The translations under genes and the position numbers were made by a program. A DNA stretch of 6,315 bases, taken from positions 1 through 6,315 of the forward strand of contig CAMDGT010000068.1 in NCBI GenBank assembly GCA_945898025.1, read 5' to 3'. Origin of the DNA: Rickettsia typhi (GTDB lineage Bacteria; Pseudomonadota; Alphaproteobacteria; Rickettsiales; UBA1997). Below the pieces are notes generated by a model. It saw nothing but the letters and a program-made list of their open reading frames with translations. It ran no database searches and was not told where the DNA came from. This document shows positions 1-6,082 of the stretch, piece after piece (the stretch's first letter is position 1; each line of letters begins with the position of its first letter).

Positions 1-1074
1 ATTGAAAGCAAAAATCACCACCAACAATGTTGGATTTGATTTTACTGCTCTATTGACAATTTCACGAATATGTTCATCGGCAAAAGAAAATCCAAAGACA
101 AATAAAACAGCGTTTTCTTTGTCAATATTATTAGAAAACATTCTTAATAATTCATAATAATGAAGTTTAAGAGTTGTGTCTTTGAACTTGTTTTTATTGG
201 GGTTTATCATCACAAGCTGATCATAAGATGTGATGAATTTTTCTATTTCTGAATCGCTATCTTTAATTTTCTCTGCTTCTTTTGAATCGCTATCTTTAAT
301 TTTCTCTTCTTCTCTATAAATCTCTGCAAAACCATGGTCTTTATTGTTTTTTTTACTTAAAAATTTTCCATCTTCATCAAAGCATTCAACTAAACTTTCT
401 TTTGCTAAATTGCATTTTTTCAATTCTTTAACCACACTCAACCGATTATCATAATAAATATTTGTTTTATCTTTGTCATATTTCCAATTCAGGCTTCCGT
501 GTAGCTTAAACAAATTAAACAAAGGCAGGGTTGATTGGTAATCATAATAACTTGAAACCTTGTTGATTATATTATGAAAATTTTCTGTTCCAAACTTCGG
601 GTTCATCCTGCCAGAAAAGCCATCATTAAAGCTGAGTGAATATTCTTCTAGAGCCACATCAAGAAAAACATCAATATTGGTGGTAAATAAATTTACTTGC
701 TTTGGGTAATTATTTGATTTTTTTGATAAAATTGTTTGTAGCGATTCTAAAAATATTTTGTAGTTATTTTTTACTTCAAATTTTTCACATTCTTTATTGC
801 AGGAATTATCGTCGTTACAAAAAATTAACTGCAAATTTTTCTCAATGCATTTTGTAAAATAGTGATTTTTGATCGAGGCTTCTATTATCTTTAAAACTTT
901 TTCATTCGTTTGTTCTTCGCTAAATCCATCTTTTTTATCAAAATCTTCCATTGTCTTTTCTATATCTTGCAAGGTTTCCAAAAAGGGTTTTGAAGCACCA
1001 GAGCCTATTAAGAAATTAAGGTTAGCGCTTTCAAGAAGCTTTTCTATTTCTTCAAATTTTAGTTCGTTTTTCAT
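1..1074 (-). CDS. SIR2-like NADase-type protein, probable phage-defence effector (partial, C-terminus off the left edge)
   Basis: Reading the minus strand from the ATG at 1074 gives 358 codons with no stop up to position 1; an in-frame TAG at 1102-1104 bounds the start. The product shows the SIR2 NAD-binding pattern in order: the nucleotide loop NFLIGSGAS (residues 20-28), FTTNID (130-135) matching the TTNxD motif with the usual catalytic Asn at 133 and Asp at 135, FKLHGSLNW (189-197) with the expected catalytic His192, and FGFSFADEHI (327-336) matching the late G-x-S-F-x-D-x-x-I motif. No zinc-binding Cys pairs of the classical deacetylase kind are evident, so an NAD-cleaving role is more likely than deacetylation. 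In SIR2-HerA, Thoeris and related systems such domains deplete NAD upon infection. The N-terminus looks closest to HerA-associated SIR2 proteins; that closeness is from memory. An acidic repeated insert occupies about 255-277. No clear ribosome binding site precedes the start. The C-terminus and any partner gene lie outside the window. Confidence 0.87.
   Translation of the reverse strand, partial: MKNELKFEEIEKLLESANLNFLIGSGASKPFLETLQDIEKTMEDFDKKDGFSEEQTNEKVLKIIEASIKNHYFTKCIEKNLQLIFCNDDNSCNKECEKFEVKNNYKIFLESLQTILSKKSNNYPKQVNLFTTNIDVFLDVALEEYSLSFNDGFSGRMNPKFGTENFHNIINKVSSYYDYQSTLPLFNLFKLHGSLNWKYDKDKTNIYYDNRLSVVKELKKCNLAKESLVECFDEDGKFLSKKNNKDHGFAEIYREEEKIKDSDSKEAEKIKDSDSEIEKFITSYDQLVMINPNKNKFKDTTLKLHYYELLRMFSNNIDKENAVLFVFGFSFADEHIREIVNRAVKSNPTLLVVIFAFN
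250..307 (-). repeat. In-frame 33-bp tandem duplication inside the SIR2-like gene
   Basis: Bases 250-274 recur without change at 283-307, a period of 33 bases. In the protein this gives two copies of EKIKDSDS (residues 257-264 and 268-275) spaced by 11 residues, in a charged, Ser/Asp/Lys-rich segment between the HGS motif and the late SIR2 motifs. Such a segment is likely a surface loop or a flexible linker. The perfect nucleotide identity suggests a recent duplication. Confidence 0.9.
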
Positions 1075-1192
1075 GATTGTTTGTTCTATAATTTCTTTAC
1101 TCTAAATTTATCTATAAATGATTTTTGCTGTATAAAATAGGCAATATTCAGGCTAAAAGCTTCGCTGGAAGCAATTTAATAAATATTAAAGA

Positions 1193-1224
1193 CAATTGCA
1201 AGAAATTTTAGGAACTTGCAATTG
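1193..1224. repeat. 10-bp perfect inverted repeat (hairpin)
   Basis: CAATTGCAAG at 1193-1202 pairs perfectly with CTTGCAATTG at 1215-1224 across a 12-base spacer. It lies about 120 bases upstream of the SIR2-like start. No T-run follows that would make it a convincing terminator on either strand. It may be part of the repeat cluster or a protein-binding site. Confidence 0.65.
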
Positions 1225-1283
1225 CAGTGGGGAGGGGTTAGAAGTATTTTCAATAAAATTATGGCTTGAGAACTTCCCTTCTT

Positions 1284-1360
1284 CGTCATCCTGCGCGGAG
1301 TCGCAGGATCTATTGCCTTTCTGGTTCCTGCAACTTCCCTTTGCTTCGTGCAGGATGACG
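1284..1360. repeat. Double-hairpin palindromic element of the CGTCATCCTGC...GCAGGATGACG type
   Basis: The outer arms are an 11-bp perfect inverted repeat, CGTCATCCTGC at 1284-1294 and GCAGGATGACG at 1350-1360. Inside are two local hairpins: ATCCTGCG/CGCAGGAT (1288-1295 with 1302-1309, 6-base loop) and TCCTGCA/TGCAGGA (1326-1332 with 1349-1355). The word AACTTCCCTT occurs at 1271-1280 and again at 1332-1341, so the element looks like a duplicated, decayed unit. The GTCATCCTGC-type sequence resembles dispersed palindromic elements common in Rickettsiales and other alphaproteobacteria (an RPE-like repeat). That assignment is from memory and was not searched. Confidence 0.7.
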
Positions 1361-1404
1361 GTTGGTAGTGCGGGATGGCAGGTGAGTTGGCTTCGAACTC
1401 TCCC

Positions 1405-1540
1405 CTAACGGCAACAATTTTTTTTGGGGGGGGGTTTTTAACCCCTCAAGATTCTAACGGCAACAAGGGGTTTCAACCCCTTGCGGTAAATACATTTTCG
1501 GTCATGATTAGAGACAAGGGGCTAAAACCCCTTGTTGCCG
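1405..1540. repeat. Three copies of a GGCAACAAGGGG palindromic repeat, two direct and one inverted
   Basis: CTAACGGCAACAA begins at 1405 and again at 1454, a spacing of 49 bases. The second copy continues into CAAGGGGTT-TC-AACCCCTTG (1464-1483), a 9-bp stem. The third copy is inverted: CAAGGGG (1515-1521) pairs locally with CCCCTTG (1528-1534), and the unit ends in TTGTTGCCG at 1540. Copies two and three also form a 16-bp perfect inverted repeat (1458-1473 with 1525-1540). The first copy is disrupted by a run of 8 T, 9 G and 5 T (1418-1439) before AACCCCT. This looks like a small interspersed palindromic repeat that has accumulated in tandem. Confidence 0.8.
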
Positions 1541-1605
1541 AGGAGGAAGAAAATCCAGCATAACTTTAACAAAACTGAATCCTTCCAACGATTTCATTTT
1601 CACAA

Positions 1606-1639
1606 CCCTCCCCTCAAAAAATGATTAAGTGGGGAGGGG
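1606..1639. repeat. CCCTCCCC / GGGGAGGG hairpin and copy of a 12-bp direct repeat
   Basis: CCCTCCCC at 1606-1613 pairs with GGGGAGGG at 1631-1638 around a 17-base loop. The right arm belongs to AGTGGGGAGGGG (1628-1639), which also occurs at 1226-1237 in the same orientation about 400 bases away. The sequence after the hairpin is T-rich, but the T-run is interrupted and no plus-strand gene precedes it, so a terminator function is doubtful. Confidence 0.6.
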
Positions 1640-1660
1640 CAAAGATTTTTGTTTTTAATT

Positions 1661-1688
1661 TTGATTTTTCTAGCTAGACTATTATAAA
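1661..1688 (+). promoter_or_regulatory. Candidate sigma70-type promoter for purF
   Basis: TTGATT (1661-1666) and TATAAA (1683-1688) are separated by 16 bases, a fair match to the -35 and -10 consensus. Transcription would begin near 1695, leaving a leader of about 60 bases before the purF ATG. A palindrome, CTAGCTAG, lies in the spacer. It is the best candidate seen, and the preceding gene points the other way, so a promoter is needed in this stretch. In DNA this rich in A and T, chance matches are common. Confidence 0.4.
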
Positions 1689-1755
1689 AGCGAGATTATT
1701 ATGCCAGTTTACAAACCTTAAATTTCCTTTAAATCAAATAAACTAGAATATTATT

Positions 1756-3183
1756 ATGGCTTTTGATAAATTTAATGATGAATGTGGAGTTTTTGCTATT
1801 TATGGCTCTAGTGATGCCTCGGTCAACACTGCTCTTGGGCTTCATGCTCTTCAGCATCGAGGTCAGGAAGCTGGAGGAATTGTTTCCATGTCAGAAGACG
1901 GCCTGTTTTCCGCTCATTTTGCAGATGGTTTAATCTCTGATCACTTTAATAATCAAGAAATAATAAGTAAATTAATTGGCAACTCCGCAGTTGGTCATGT
2001 TCGTTATTCAACCGCGGGCAAGAAAACCGCAAGAAACTACCAGCCTATTTATGCTCAATTAAGCTTTGGTTTTGTGGCGGTTGCTCATAATGGCAATCTT
2101 ACCAATGCAATTGGCCTAAGAAATAAGTTAATTAAATCGGGGGCAATATTCCAATCAACAATGGACACAGAAGTCATTATTCACTTAATGGCACTTAGTC
2201 AAAAAAATACCATTACCGATAAAATAATCGATGCTTTAAGTCAGGTTGAAGGGGCCTATTCATTGGCTATCATAACTAAAGAAGGAATATTCGCAGTGCG
2301 AGACCCTAACGGAGTTAGACCGCTTTCCTTGGCAAAACTAGGAAGCTCTTGGGTTGTGGCTTCAGAAACTTGTGCCTTTGATATTATTGGGGCAAAATTT
2401 GAACGAGATATAAAAAATGGCGAAATGCTGTTGATTAATAATGATGGGGTTAAATCGCTTTTTCCCTTTGTTAATAAGTCTCCAAAATTCTGCATTTTTG
2501 AGTATGTTTATTTTTCAAGACCAGATAGCATTATCGAAAATAAAAGTGTTTATGAAATGCGAAAAAGAATTGGTCGAGAATTAGCTAAAGAAATTAAAAT
2601 TGATGCCGATATCGTGGTTCCAATACCAGATTCTGGGGTTCCTGCTTCAATTGGCTATGCTGGTGAGGCAAATATTCCTTTTGAGCTGGGGATTATTCGC
2701 AATCATTATGTTGGCAGAACATTTATTGAGCCTACCGATAAAATTAGGCACTTTGGAGTAAAATTAAAACATAATGCTAATAATGCGATCATAAAAGATA
2801 AGAGAGTTATTTTAATTGACGATAGCATTGTAAGAGGTACTACCTCAAAAAAAATCGTGCAAATGATCCGTGATGCAGGAGCAAAAGAGGTTCACATGCT
2901 AATAGCTTCTCCGCCAACTGTTGCCCCTTGTTTTTATGGGGTTGATACTCCAAACCGCGAAGATTTAATCGCCTCTAATCATTCGGTTGATGAAATAGCA
3001 AAAATAATTGGAGTCGATTCTCTTGCCTATATTTCAATTGATGGGCTTTATCGTGCAATTACTGCCGAAAATAGAGATAACGGCAATCCGCAATATTGCG
3101 ATGCTTGCTTTTCTAATCAATATCCTATCCGCTTAACCGACAAGGATGGTAGCGAAATACCGTTATTTGAATTTGCTCGTTAA
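1756..3183 (+). CDS. purF: Amidophosphoribosyltransferase (glutamine PRPP amidotransferase)
   Basis: PurF makes 5-phosphoribosylamine from PRPP and glutamine, the committed first step of purine synthesis in the cytoplasm. The 475-residue product has usual family length. It has an N-terminal Ntn-type glutaminase domain (about 10-235) with Cys10 in ECGVFAIYG, then LQHRGQEAGG (32-41), GHVRYST (80-86) and HNGNL (111-115). The C-terminal phosphoribosyltransferase domain carries the PRPP loop VILIDDSIVRGTTS (351-364). Cys246, Cys392, Cys448 and Cys451 sit where the Bacillus-type enzyme binds its [4Fe-4S] cluster, and the nine residues before Cys10 would be a removed propeptide. This marks it as the iron-sulfur type. 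The ATG at 1756 gives the expected short propeptide; no clear ribosome binding site is visible. It heads a probable transcription unit with the tatB-like gene 12 bases downstream and folC beyond. Confidence 0.98.
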   Translation: MAFDKFNDECGVFAIYGSSDASVNTALGLHALQHRGQEAGGIVSMSEDGLFSAHFADGLISDHFNNQEIISKLIGNSAVGHVRYSTAGKKTARNYQPIYAQLSFGFVAVAHNGNLTNAIGLRNKLIKSGAIFQSTMDTEVIIHLMALSQKNTITDKIIDALSQVEGAYSLAIITKEGIFAVRDPNGVRPLSLAKLGSSWVVASETCAFDIIGAKFERDIKNGEMLLINNDGVKSLFPFVNKSPKFCIFEYVYFSRPDSIIENKSVYEMRKRIGRELAKEIKIDADIVVPIPDSGVPASIGYAGEANIPFELGIIRNHYVGRTFIEPTDKIRHFGVKLKHNANNAIIKDKRVILIDDSIVRGTTSKKIVQMIRDAGAKEVHMLIASPPTVAPCFYGVDTPNREDLIASNHSVDEIAKIIGVDSLAYISIDGLYRAITAENRDNGNPQYCDACFSNQYPIRLTDKDGSEIPLFEFAR

Positions 3184-3195
3184 TTTCTTCTGCCT

Positions 3196-3663
3196 ATGTT
3201 TGGTTTTTCATTAGCGGAATTAATCTTGGTATTATTGGTTGCTCTTATATTTATTAAGCCCGCCGACCTTCCTGAAATTGCTTATTTTATTGGCAAAATA
3301 TTCTTTAAAATAAAAAAAACTATCAACAATCTTAAAAGTCAATATTATAAAATAGAGCAAGAAATGGGTCTCGAAGAAATAAGGCAGGAGCTCGAAAGGG
3401 GTATGGCTGATGCAAAAATTAACTTAGAAGATAAAGAAGAAGATGGGGTGGTGATAGTTGATATATACGGCAATGAACATATTGTGAACAAAGAAAACCT
3501 TCCCAATACAATGAATTCAAAGAACAAAGAATTAAGCGATGAACAGATGCAAGAAAATGGGCAAGAAAATGGGCAAGAAACTGGGCAAGAAACTGGGCAA
3601 GAGATTACACAAGAGATTGAGAGGCTAAATTTAGAAAATAAGCAAAAAAATAACCAAAGCTAA
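3196..3663 (+). CDS. tatB: Sec-independent (Tat) translocase subunit, TatB-like
   Basis: TatB works with TatA and TatC in the inner membrane to export folded proteins bearing twin-arginine signals. The 155-residue product has the family layout: a short N-terminal membrane helix (about 4-20), a hinge at KPADLPE (21-27), an amphipathic helix (about 28-70) and a hydrophilic tail. Glu8, in SLAELILV, is the TatB-type polar residue (TatA usually has Gln there), and the length also favours TatB over TatA. Lys21 replaces the Gly of the usual G-P-x-x-L-P hinge. The tail is acidic and contains six QExx repeats (119-142). It starts 12 bases after the purF stop without a recognisable ribosome binding site, so co-transcription with purF is likely. 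No tatC or tatA is visible in the window. A diverged TatA/E paralogue is the alternative. Confidence 0.82.
   Translation: MFGFSLAELILVLLVALIFIKPADLPEIAYFIGKIFFKIKKTINNLKSQYYKIEQEMGLEEIRQELERGMADAKINLEDKEEDGVVIVDIYGNEHIVNKENLPNTMNSKNKELSDEQMQENGQENGQETGQETGQEITQEIERLNLENKQKNNQS
3550..3621 (+). repeat. 12-bp tandem repeat coding QExx units in the TatB-like tail
   Basis: Six consecutive 12-base units fill 3550-3621. Units one and two are identical (CAAGAAAATGGG), three and four are identical to each other (CAAGAAACTGGG), and five and six are diverged (CAAGAGATT followed by ACA or GAG). They encode QENG, QENG, QETG, QETG, QEIT and QEIE at residues 119-142. The identical pairs suggest recent copy-number change in a region under little constraint. 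Confidence 0.92.
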
Positions 3664-3756
3664 GAAGGCAACAATCAATTGATTTTATAAATCTAGATGC
3701 AAATTAAATTATATCAAATAAAAATCTAGCAAGAAATATTTTATCAATTATTAAAA

Positions 3757-3780
3757 TTTAAAATGCAACTTTAAAATGCA
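3757..3780 (+). repeat. 13-bp tandem duplication over the folC start, creating a 3-codon upstream ORF
   Basis: TTTAAAATGCA occurs at 3757-3767 and again at 3770-3780, a period of 13 bases, and the second copy holds the proposed folC ATG. The ATG in the first copy (3763-3765) is out of frame and reads M-Q-L-stop, ending at 3774, one base before the folC start. It could reload ribosomes onto folC where no Shine-Dalgarno sequence exists, or it may be a neutral duplication. Confidence 0.6.
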
Positions 3781-5185
3781 CAAAGAAATTTCCAAAAACA
3801 CTTCAATGCCTTTCTGGCCCAATCCTCTTGGTCATCGCGATATTAATTTAGGGCTGGAGAGAGTTCTTGATTTATTGGCTAGGCTTGATAATCCTCATTT
3901 AAAATTACCGCCAATTATTCATATTGCAGGCACCAATGGCAAAGGGTCAACCTTGGCATTTGTAAAAGCAATTCTTGAACAGCATAATTTAAGGGTTCAT
4001 TGCTACATATCGCCTCATTTAGTTAATTTTAATGAAAGAATAATTATTGATGGCAAGCCAATTGCAGAAGATTTTCTAAATTTATTGCTTAATGAATGTA
4101 AGCAGAAGGCGGAAATTGAGCCTAAAATCGAAGTAACATTTTTTGAAGGAACGACGATAGGAGCAATATTCGCCTTCTCAAAAATTGAGGCAGATATTGT
4201 TTTGCTTGAAACGGGAATGGGCGGTAGGCTCGATGCAACAAATGTTATTTTAGAGAATCTCTGTTCCATTATTTCGCCAATTGATTTTGATCATCAAGAA
4301 TTTTTAGGCGATTCTTTAGAGAAAATAGCTTTTGAAAAGGCTGGCATTATTAAAAAGAACTGCCCCATTATCGTTGCAAAACAAGAGGAAAATGTTTTTT
4401 CGGTAATTGCTAATCAGGCTAAAATCAAATCTTCGTTGATGATAAGTTTTGGCAAAGATTTTGGCATTAATGATTCTGACGGTAAAAAAATATATTGGCT
4501 AAAATCAAACATTTGTAAGGCTCTTAACGAACAAGAAAAGAAACTATTTTTTAATAATCAAAACAATAATATTGAGTTTGAGCTGGAAAATATTGGTTTG
4601 AATGGCTCTCATCAATTGATTAATGTTGCGGTTGCAATTACTGCAATTCTTCAGCAGAGCGGAATGGAGCTAGTAATTGCTAAAATAGTTCAAGGAATTG
4701 CTAACACTAAATGGCCAGCAAGGCTACAAAAAATTGAATCTGGAAAATTATTTAACCTAATTGACAATGTTGCAAATTTTGAGCTGTTTTTAGATGGTAG
4801 CCACAATCAACAAGGAGCAAAGACGGTAGCTGATTTTTTACAGCTTAAAAAAAGCAATAAAATAAAAGAGGGTAAAAATCTAAAAATTATTGCAATGATT
4901 GCAATGTTGCAAGATAAAGATAGCGAAGGTTTTTTTGCCAATATTGCTGGTTTAATCGATGAATTAATAATTCTTGAAATTGAGAATGAGCCAAAAAGCA
5001 GGAATAAACAAGATCTAATAAAAATAGCCTCTAAAAACAAAATTAAAAATGTGGTTGCCAATAATTTAGATGAAGCCTTTAATTTCGTGAAATTAATGAT
5101 GAAAAATCAGCATGAATCGCAAGATTTTTTAATAATTTTAACTGGTTCTCTTTATTTTGCAGGGCAATTTTTGCAGAAAAATTAA
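3776..5185 (+). CDS. folC: Bifunctional dihydrofolate synthase / folylpolyglutamate synthase
   Basis: FolC uses ATP to join glutamate to dihydropteroate, giving dihydrofolate, and then extends the glutamate tail of reduced folates, which keeps them in the cell and improves their use by enzymes. The 469-residue product is of typical to slightly long size. Visible motifs are HIAGTNGKGST (49-59, P-loop), SPHL (79-82), NERI (86-89), ETGMGGRLDATN (145-156), DHQEFLG (172-178), EKAGI (187-191), GSHQLIN (277-283), WPARL (313-317), the C-terminal domain motif DGSHNQQGA (340-348) and the family's terminal TGSLYFAGQF. Ser replaces the common Ala in the DGAHN motif, a mild change. Start choice is uncertain: ATG 3776 gives ten extra residues, while Met11 (ATG 3806) would put MPFWPNPLGHRDINLGLERV at the N-terminus, closer to relatives. 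It lies 112 bases after the tatB-like gene and converges with the IalB-like gene. Confidence 0.96.
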   Translation: MHKEISKNTSMPFWPNPLGHRDINLGLERVLDLLARLDNPHLKLPPIIHIAGTNGKGSTLAFVKAILEQHNLRVHCYISPHLVNFNERIIIDGKPIAEDFLNLLLNECKQKAEIEPKIEVTFFEGTTIGAIFAFSKIEADIVLLETGMGGRLDATNVILENLCSIISPIDFDHQEFLGDSLEKIAFEKAGIIKKNCPIIVAKQEENVFSVIANQAKIKSSLMISFGKDFGINDSDGKKIYWLKSNICKALNEQEKKLFFNNQNNNIEFELENIGLNGSHQLINVAVAITAILQQSGMELVIAKIVQGIANTKWPARLQKIESGKLFNLIDNVANFELFLDGSHNQQGAKTVADFLQLKKSNKIKEGKNLKIIAMIAMLQDKDSEGFFANIAGLIDELIILEIENEPKSRNKQDLIKIASKNKIKNVVANNLDEAFNFVKLMMKNQHESQDFLIILTGSLYFAGQFLQKN

Positions 5186-5266
5186 AACTTTAATCTAAAA
5201 ATTGTCATAATGTTGGCAGGGTCTATTATTAAAATCATTTTTCTACTTTAATTTTTTTAAATATAC

Positions 5267-6082
5267 TTACGGGTTGATTTTTTGATTATTGCATTTGTCT
5301 TTCATTTCGTTATAAGCCATTTTAAAGCCTAGCAAAGAATAATAATCCTCCGCCGTTTCTTCTTTAAAATTTTTTGAGTAGGCGGTGAAATCTAGAGAAT
5401 TCTGCATTTGTTTAATTATTTCTATATCATCTTTTTTTATTTCGGTCCATGCTAGTGTTTTAAAGGGCTTAAGGTAGAACTTTTTAGCGCCAAAAGATAA
5501 TTCGATTTCTGATAAATTGTGGTAAATTGATCCGTTAGCAATTGTTATTTCATCTCCCTCGTCAAATAAATTAATTACTAAAAAATAGGGCTCGCCTTGA
5601 TAATTGTCGTTTCCCGTTCTTTTTAGTGGTGTTGAGGTTAAATAGCAAAAATTATTATTGTCAAATTTTGCTTCAAACAAACTCCAATCTTGGAATTTGG
5701 CAATTAATTTGGTATTTGATGATTGTGCCGATGGATTCAATTCTTGATTGCCAAAACCTTGATAAGTTTTTTTATTTTGGGGCTTATTGCGATCTGCGGG
5801 TTTTTCCTTATCTTTTTTGATGGCGATATTTTTTTCAATAATTTCGTTCATTCTTTTTCTAAGAATCGCGATAATTTCAGTTCCATCGTCGCTTTGATTA
5901 ACTGGCTTATTTGGCTTTATCGATTCAAAAATTGGAGATGGTTTTTTTTCTAAAATATTGTTTGCATTAATTATTGCGGGAAAGCTTGTTATTGCTAATA
6001 ATTGCGCTAAAGTAATAAAAAATATTATTTTTTTAAATTTATAAAATAGCCCTAAAGTTAATGATGTAAAATTCTTTCTCAT
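5267..6082 (-). CDS. Secreted invasion-associated locus B (IalB) family protein
   Basis: This 271-residue product appears to be exported. A charged N-region ending in KFKK (15-18) precedes a hydrophobic stretch (19-39), with a plausible signal peptidase site after INA (38-40). A low-complexity, charged linker rich in Lys, Glu, Asn and Pro follows (about 41-125). The C-terminal part (about 128-264) fits the IalB family: FQDWSLF (130-136), FCYLTSTP (145-152), KTLAWTEI (208-215), and a closing segment ending TAEDYYSLLGFKMAYNEMKDKC (243-264), matching the family's closing D-x-Y-S-L-x-G-F...C pattern. The Cys normally just after the F-x-D-W motif is absent; Cys146 and Cys264 remain and could pair. 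IalB proteins are periplasmic or surface-associated in alphaproteobacteria; in Bartonella the founding member is linked to red-cell invasion, but many relatives have no known role. The family call rests on motif recall, with moderate confidence. It converges with folC. Confidence 0.72.
   Translation of the reverse strand: MRKNFTSLTLGLFYKFKKIIFFITLAQLLAITSFPAIINANNILEKKPSPIFESIKPNKPVNQSDDGTEIIAILRKRMNEIIEKNIAIKKDKEKPADRNKPQNKKTYQGFGNQELNPSAQSSNTKLIAKFQDWSLFEAKFDNNNFCYLTSTPLKRTGNDNYQGEPYFLVINLFDEGDEITIANGSIYHNLSEIELSFGAKKFYLKPFKTLAWTEIKKDDIEIIKQMQNSLDFTAYSKNFKEETAEDYYSLLGFKMAYNEMKDKCNNQKINP

Larger units (their letters stand above)
1075..1755. other. Long intergenic region with palindromic repeats, no gene recognised
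   Basis: This 681-base gap separates the divergent SIR2-like gene and purF. Short open frames occur in it, but they run through repeat sequence and give proteins of no recognisable kind. From about 1225 to 1640 it is clearly richer in G and C than the genes on either side and is packed with inverted repeats, listed separately. The outer parts (1075-1190 and 1640-1755) are AT-rich and should carry the promoters of the two divergent genes. A small hairpin, GCTTC/GAAGC with a 4-base loop, lies at 1159-1172. No tRNA or known structured RNA was recognised. Confidence 0.75.

Noticed and set aside
869..1105. Plus-strand open frame of 78 codons over the SIR2-like start
   Set aside because: It is the complementary strand of the SIR2-like gene, whose motifs are unmistakable, and gives a Ser/Phe-rich translation typical of an antisense shadow.
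1405..1540. CRISPR array
   Set aside because: The repeats are only three, one is inverted, units are short and diverged, and there are no uniform spacers or cas genes.
1196..1563. Two short overlapping plus-strand open frames in the intergenic region
   Set aside because: They run through the palindromic repeats, resemble no known protein and are open only because the repeats are richer in G and C with few stop codons.
1701..1721. Six-codon frame MPVYKP-stop in the purF leader, considered as a leader peptide
   Set aside because: No attenuator hairpins or regulatory codon run accompany it, and short frames like this arise easily by chance.
5222..5260. Possible terminator between folC and the IalB-like gene (ATTAAA...TTTAAT followed by a T-run)
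   Set aside because: The stem is only six A-T pairs and would be very weak; such words are expected by chance here.
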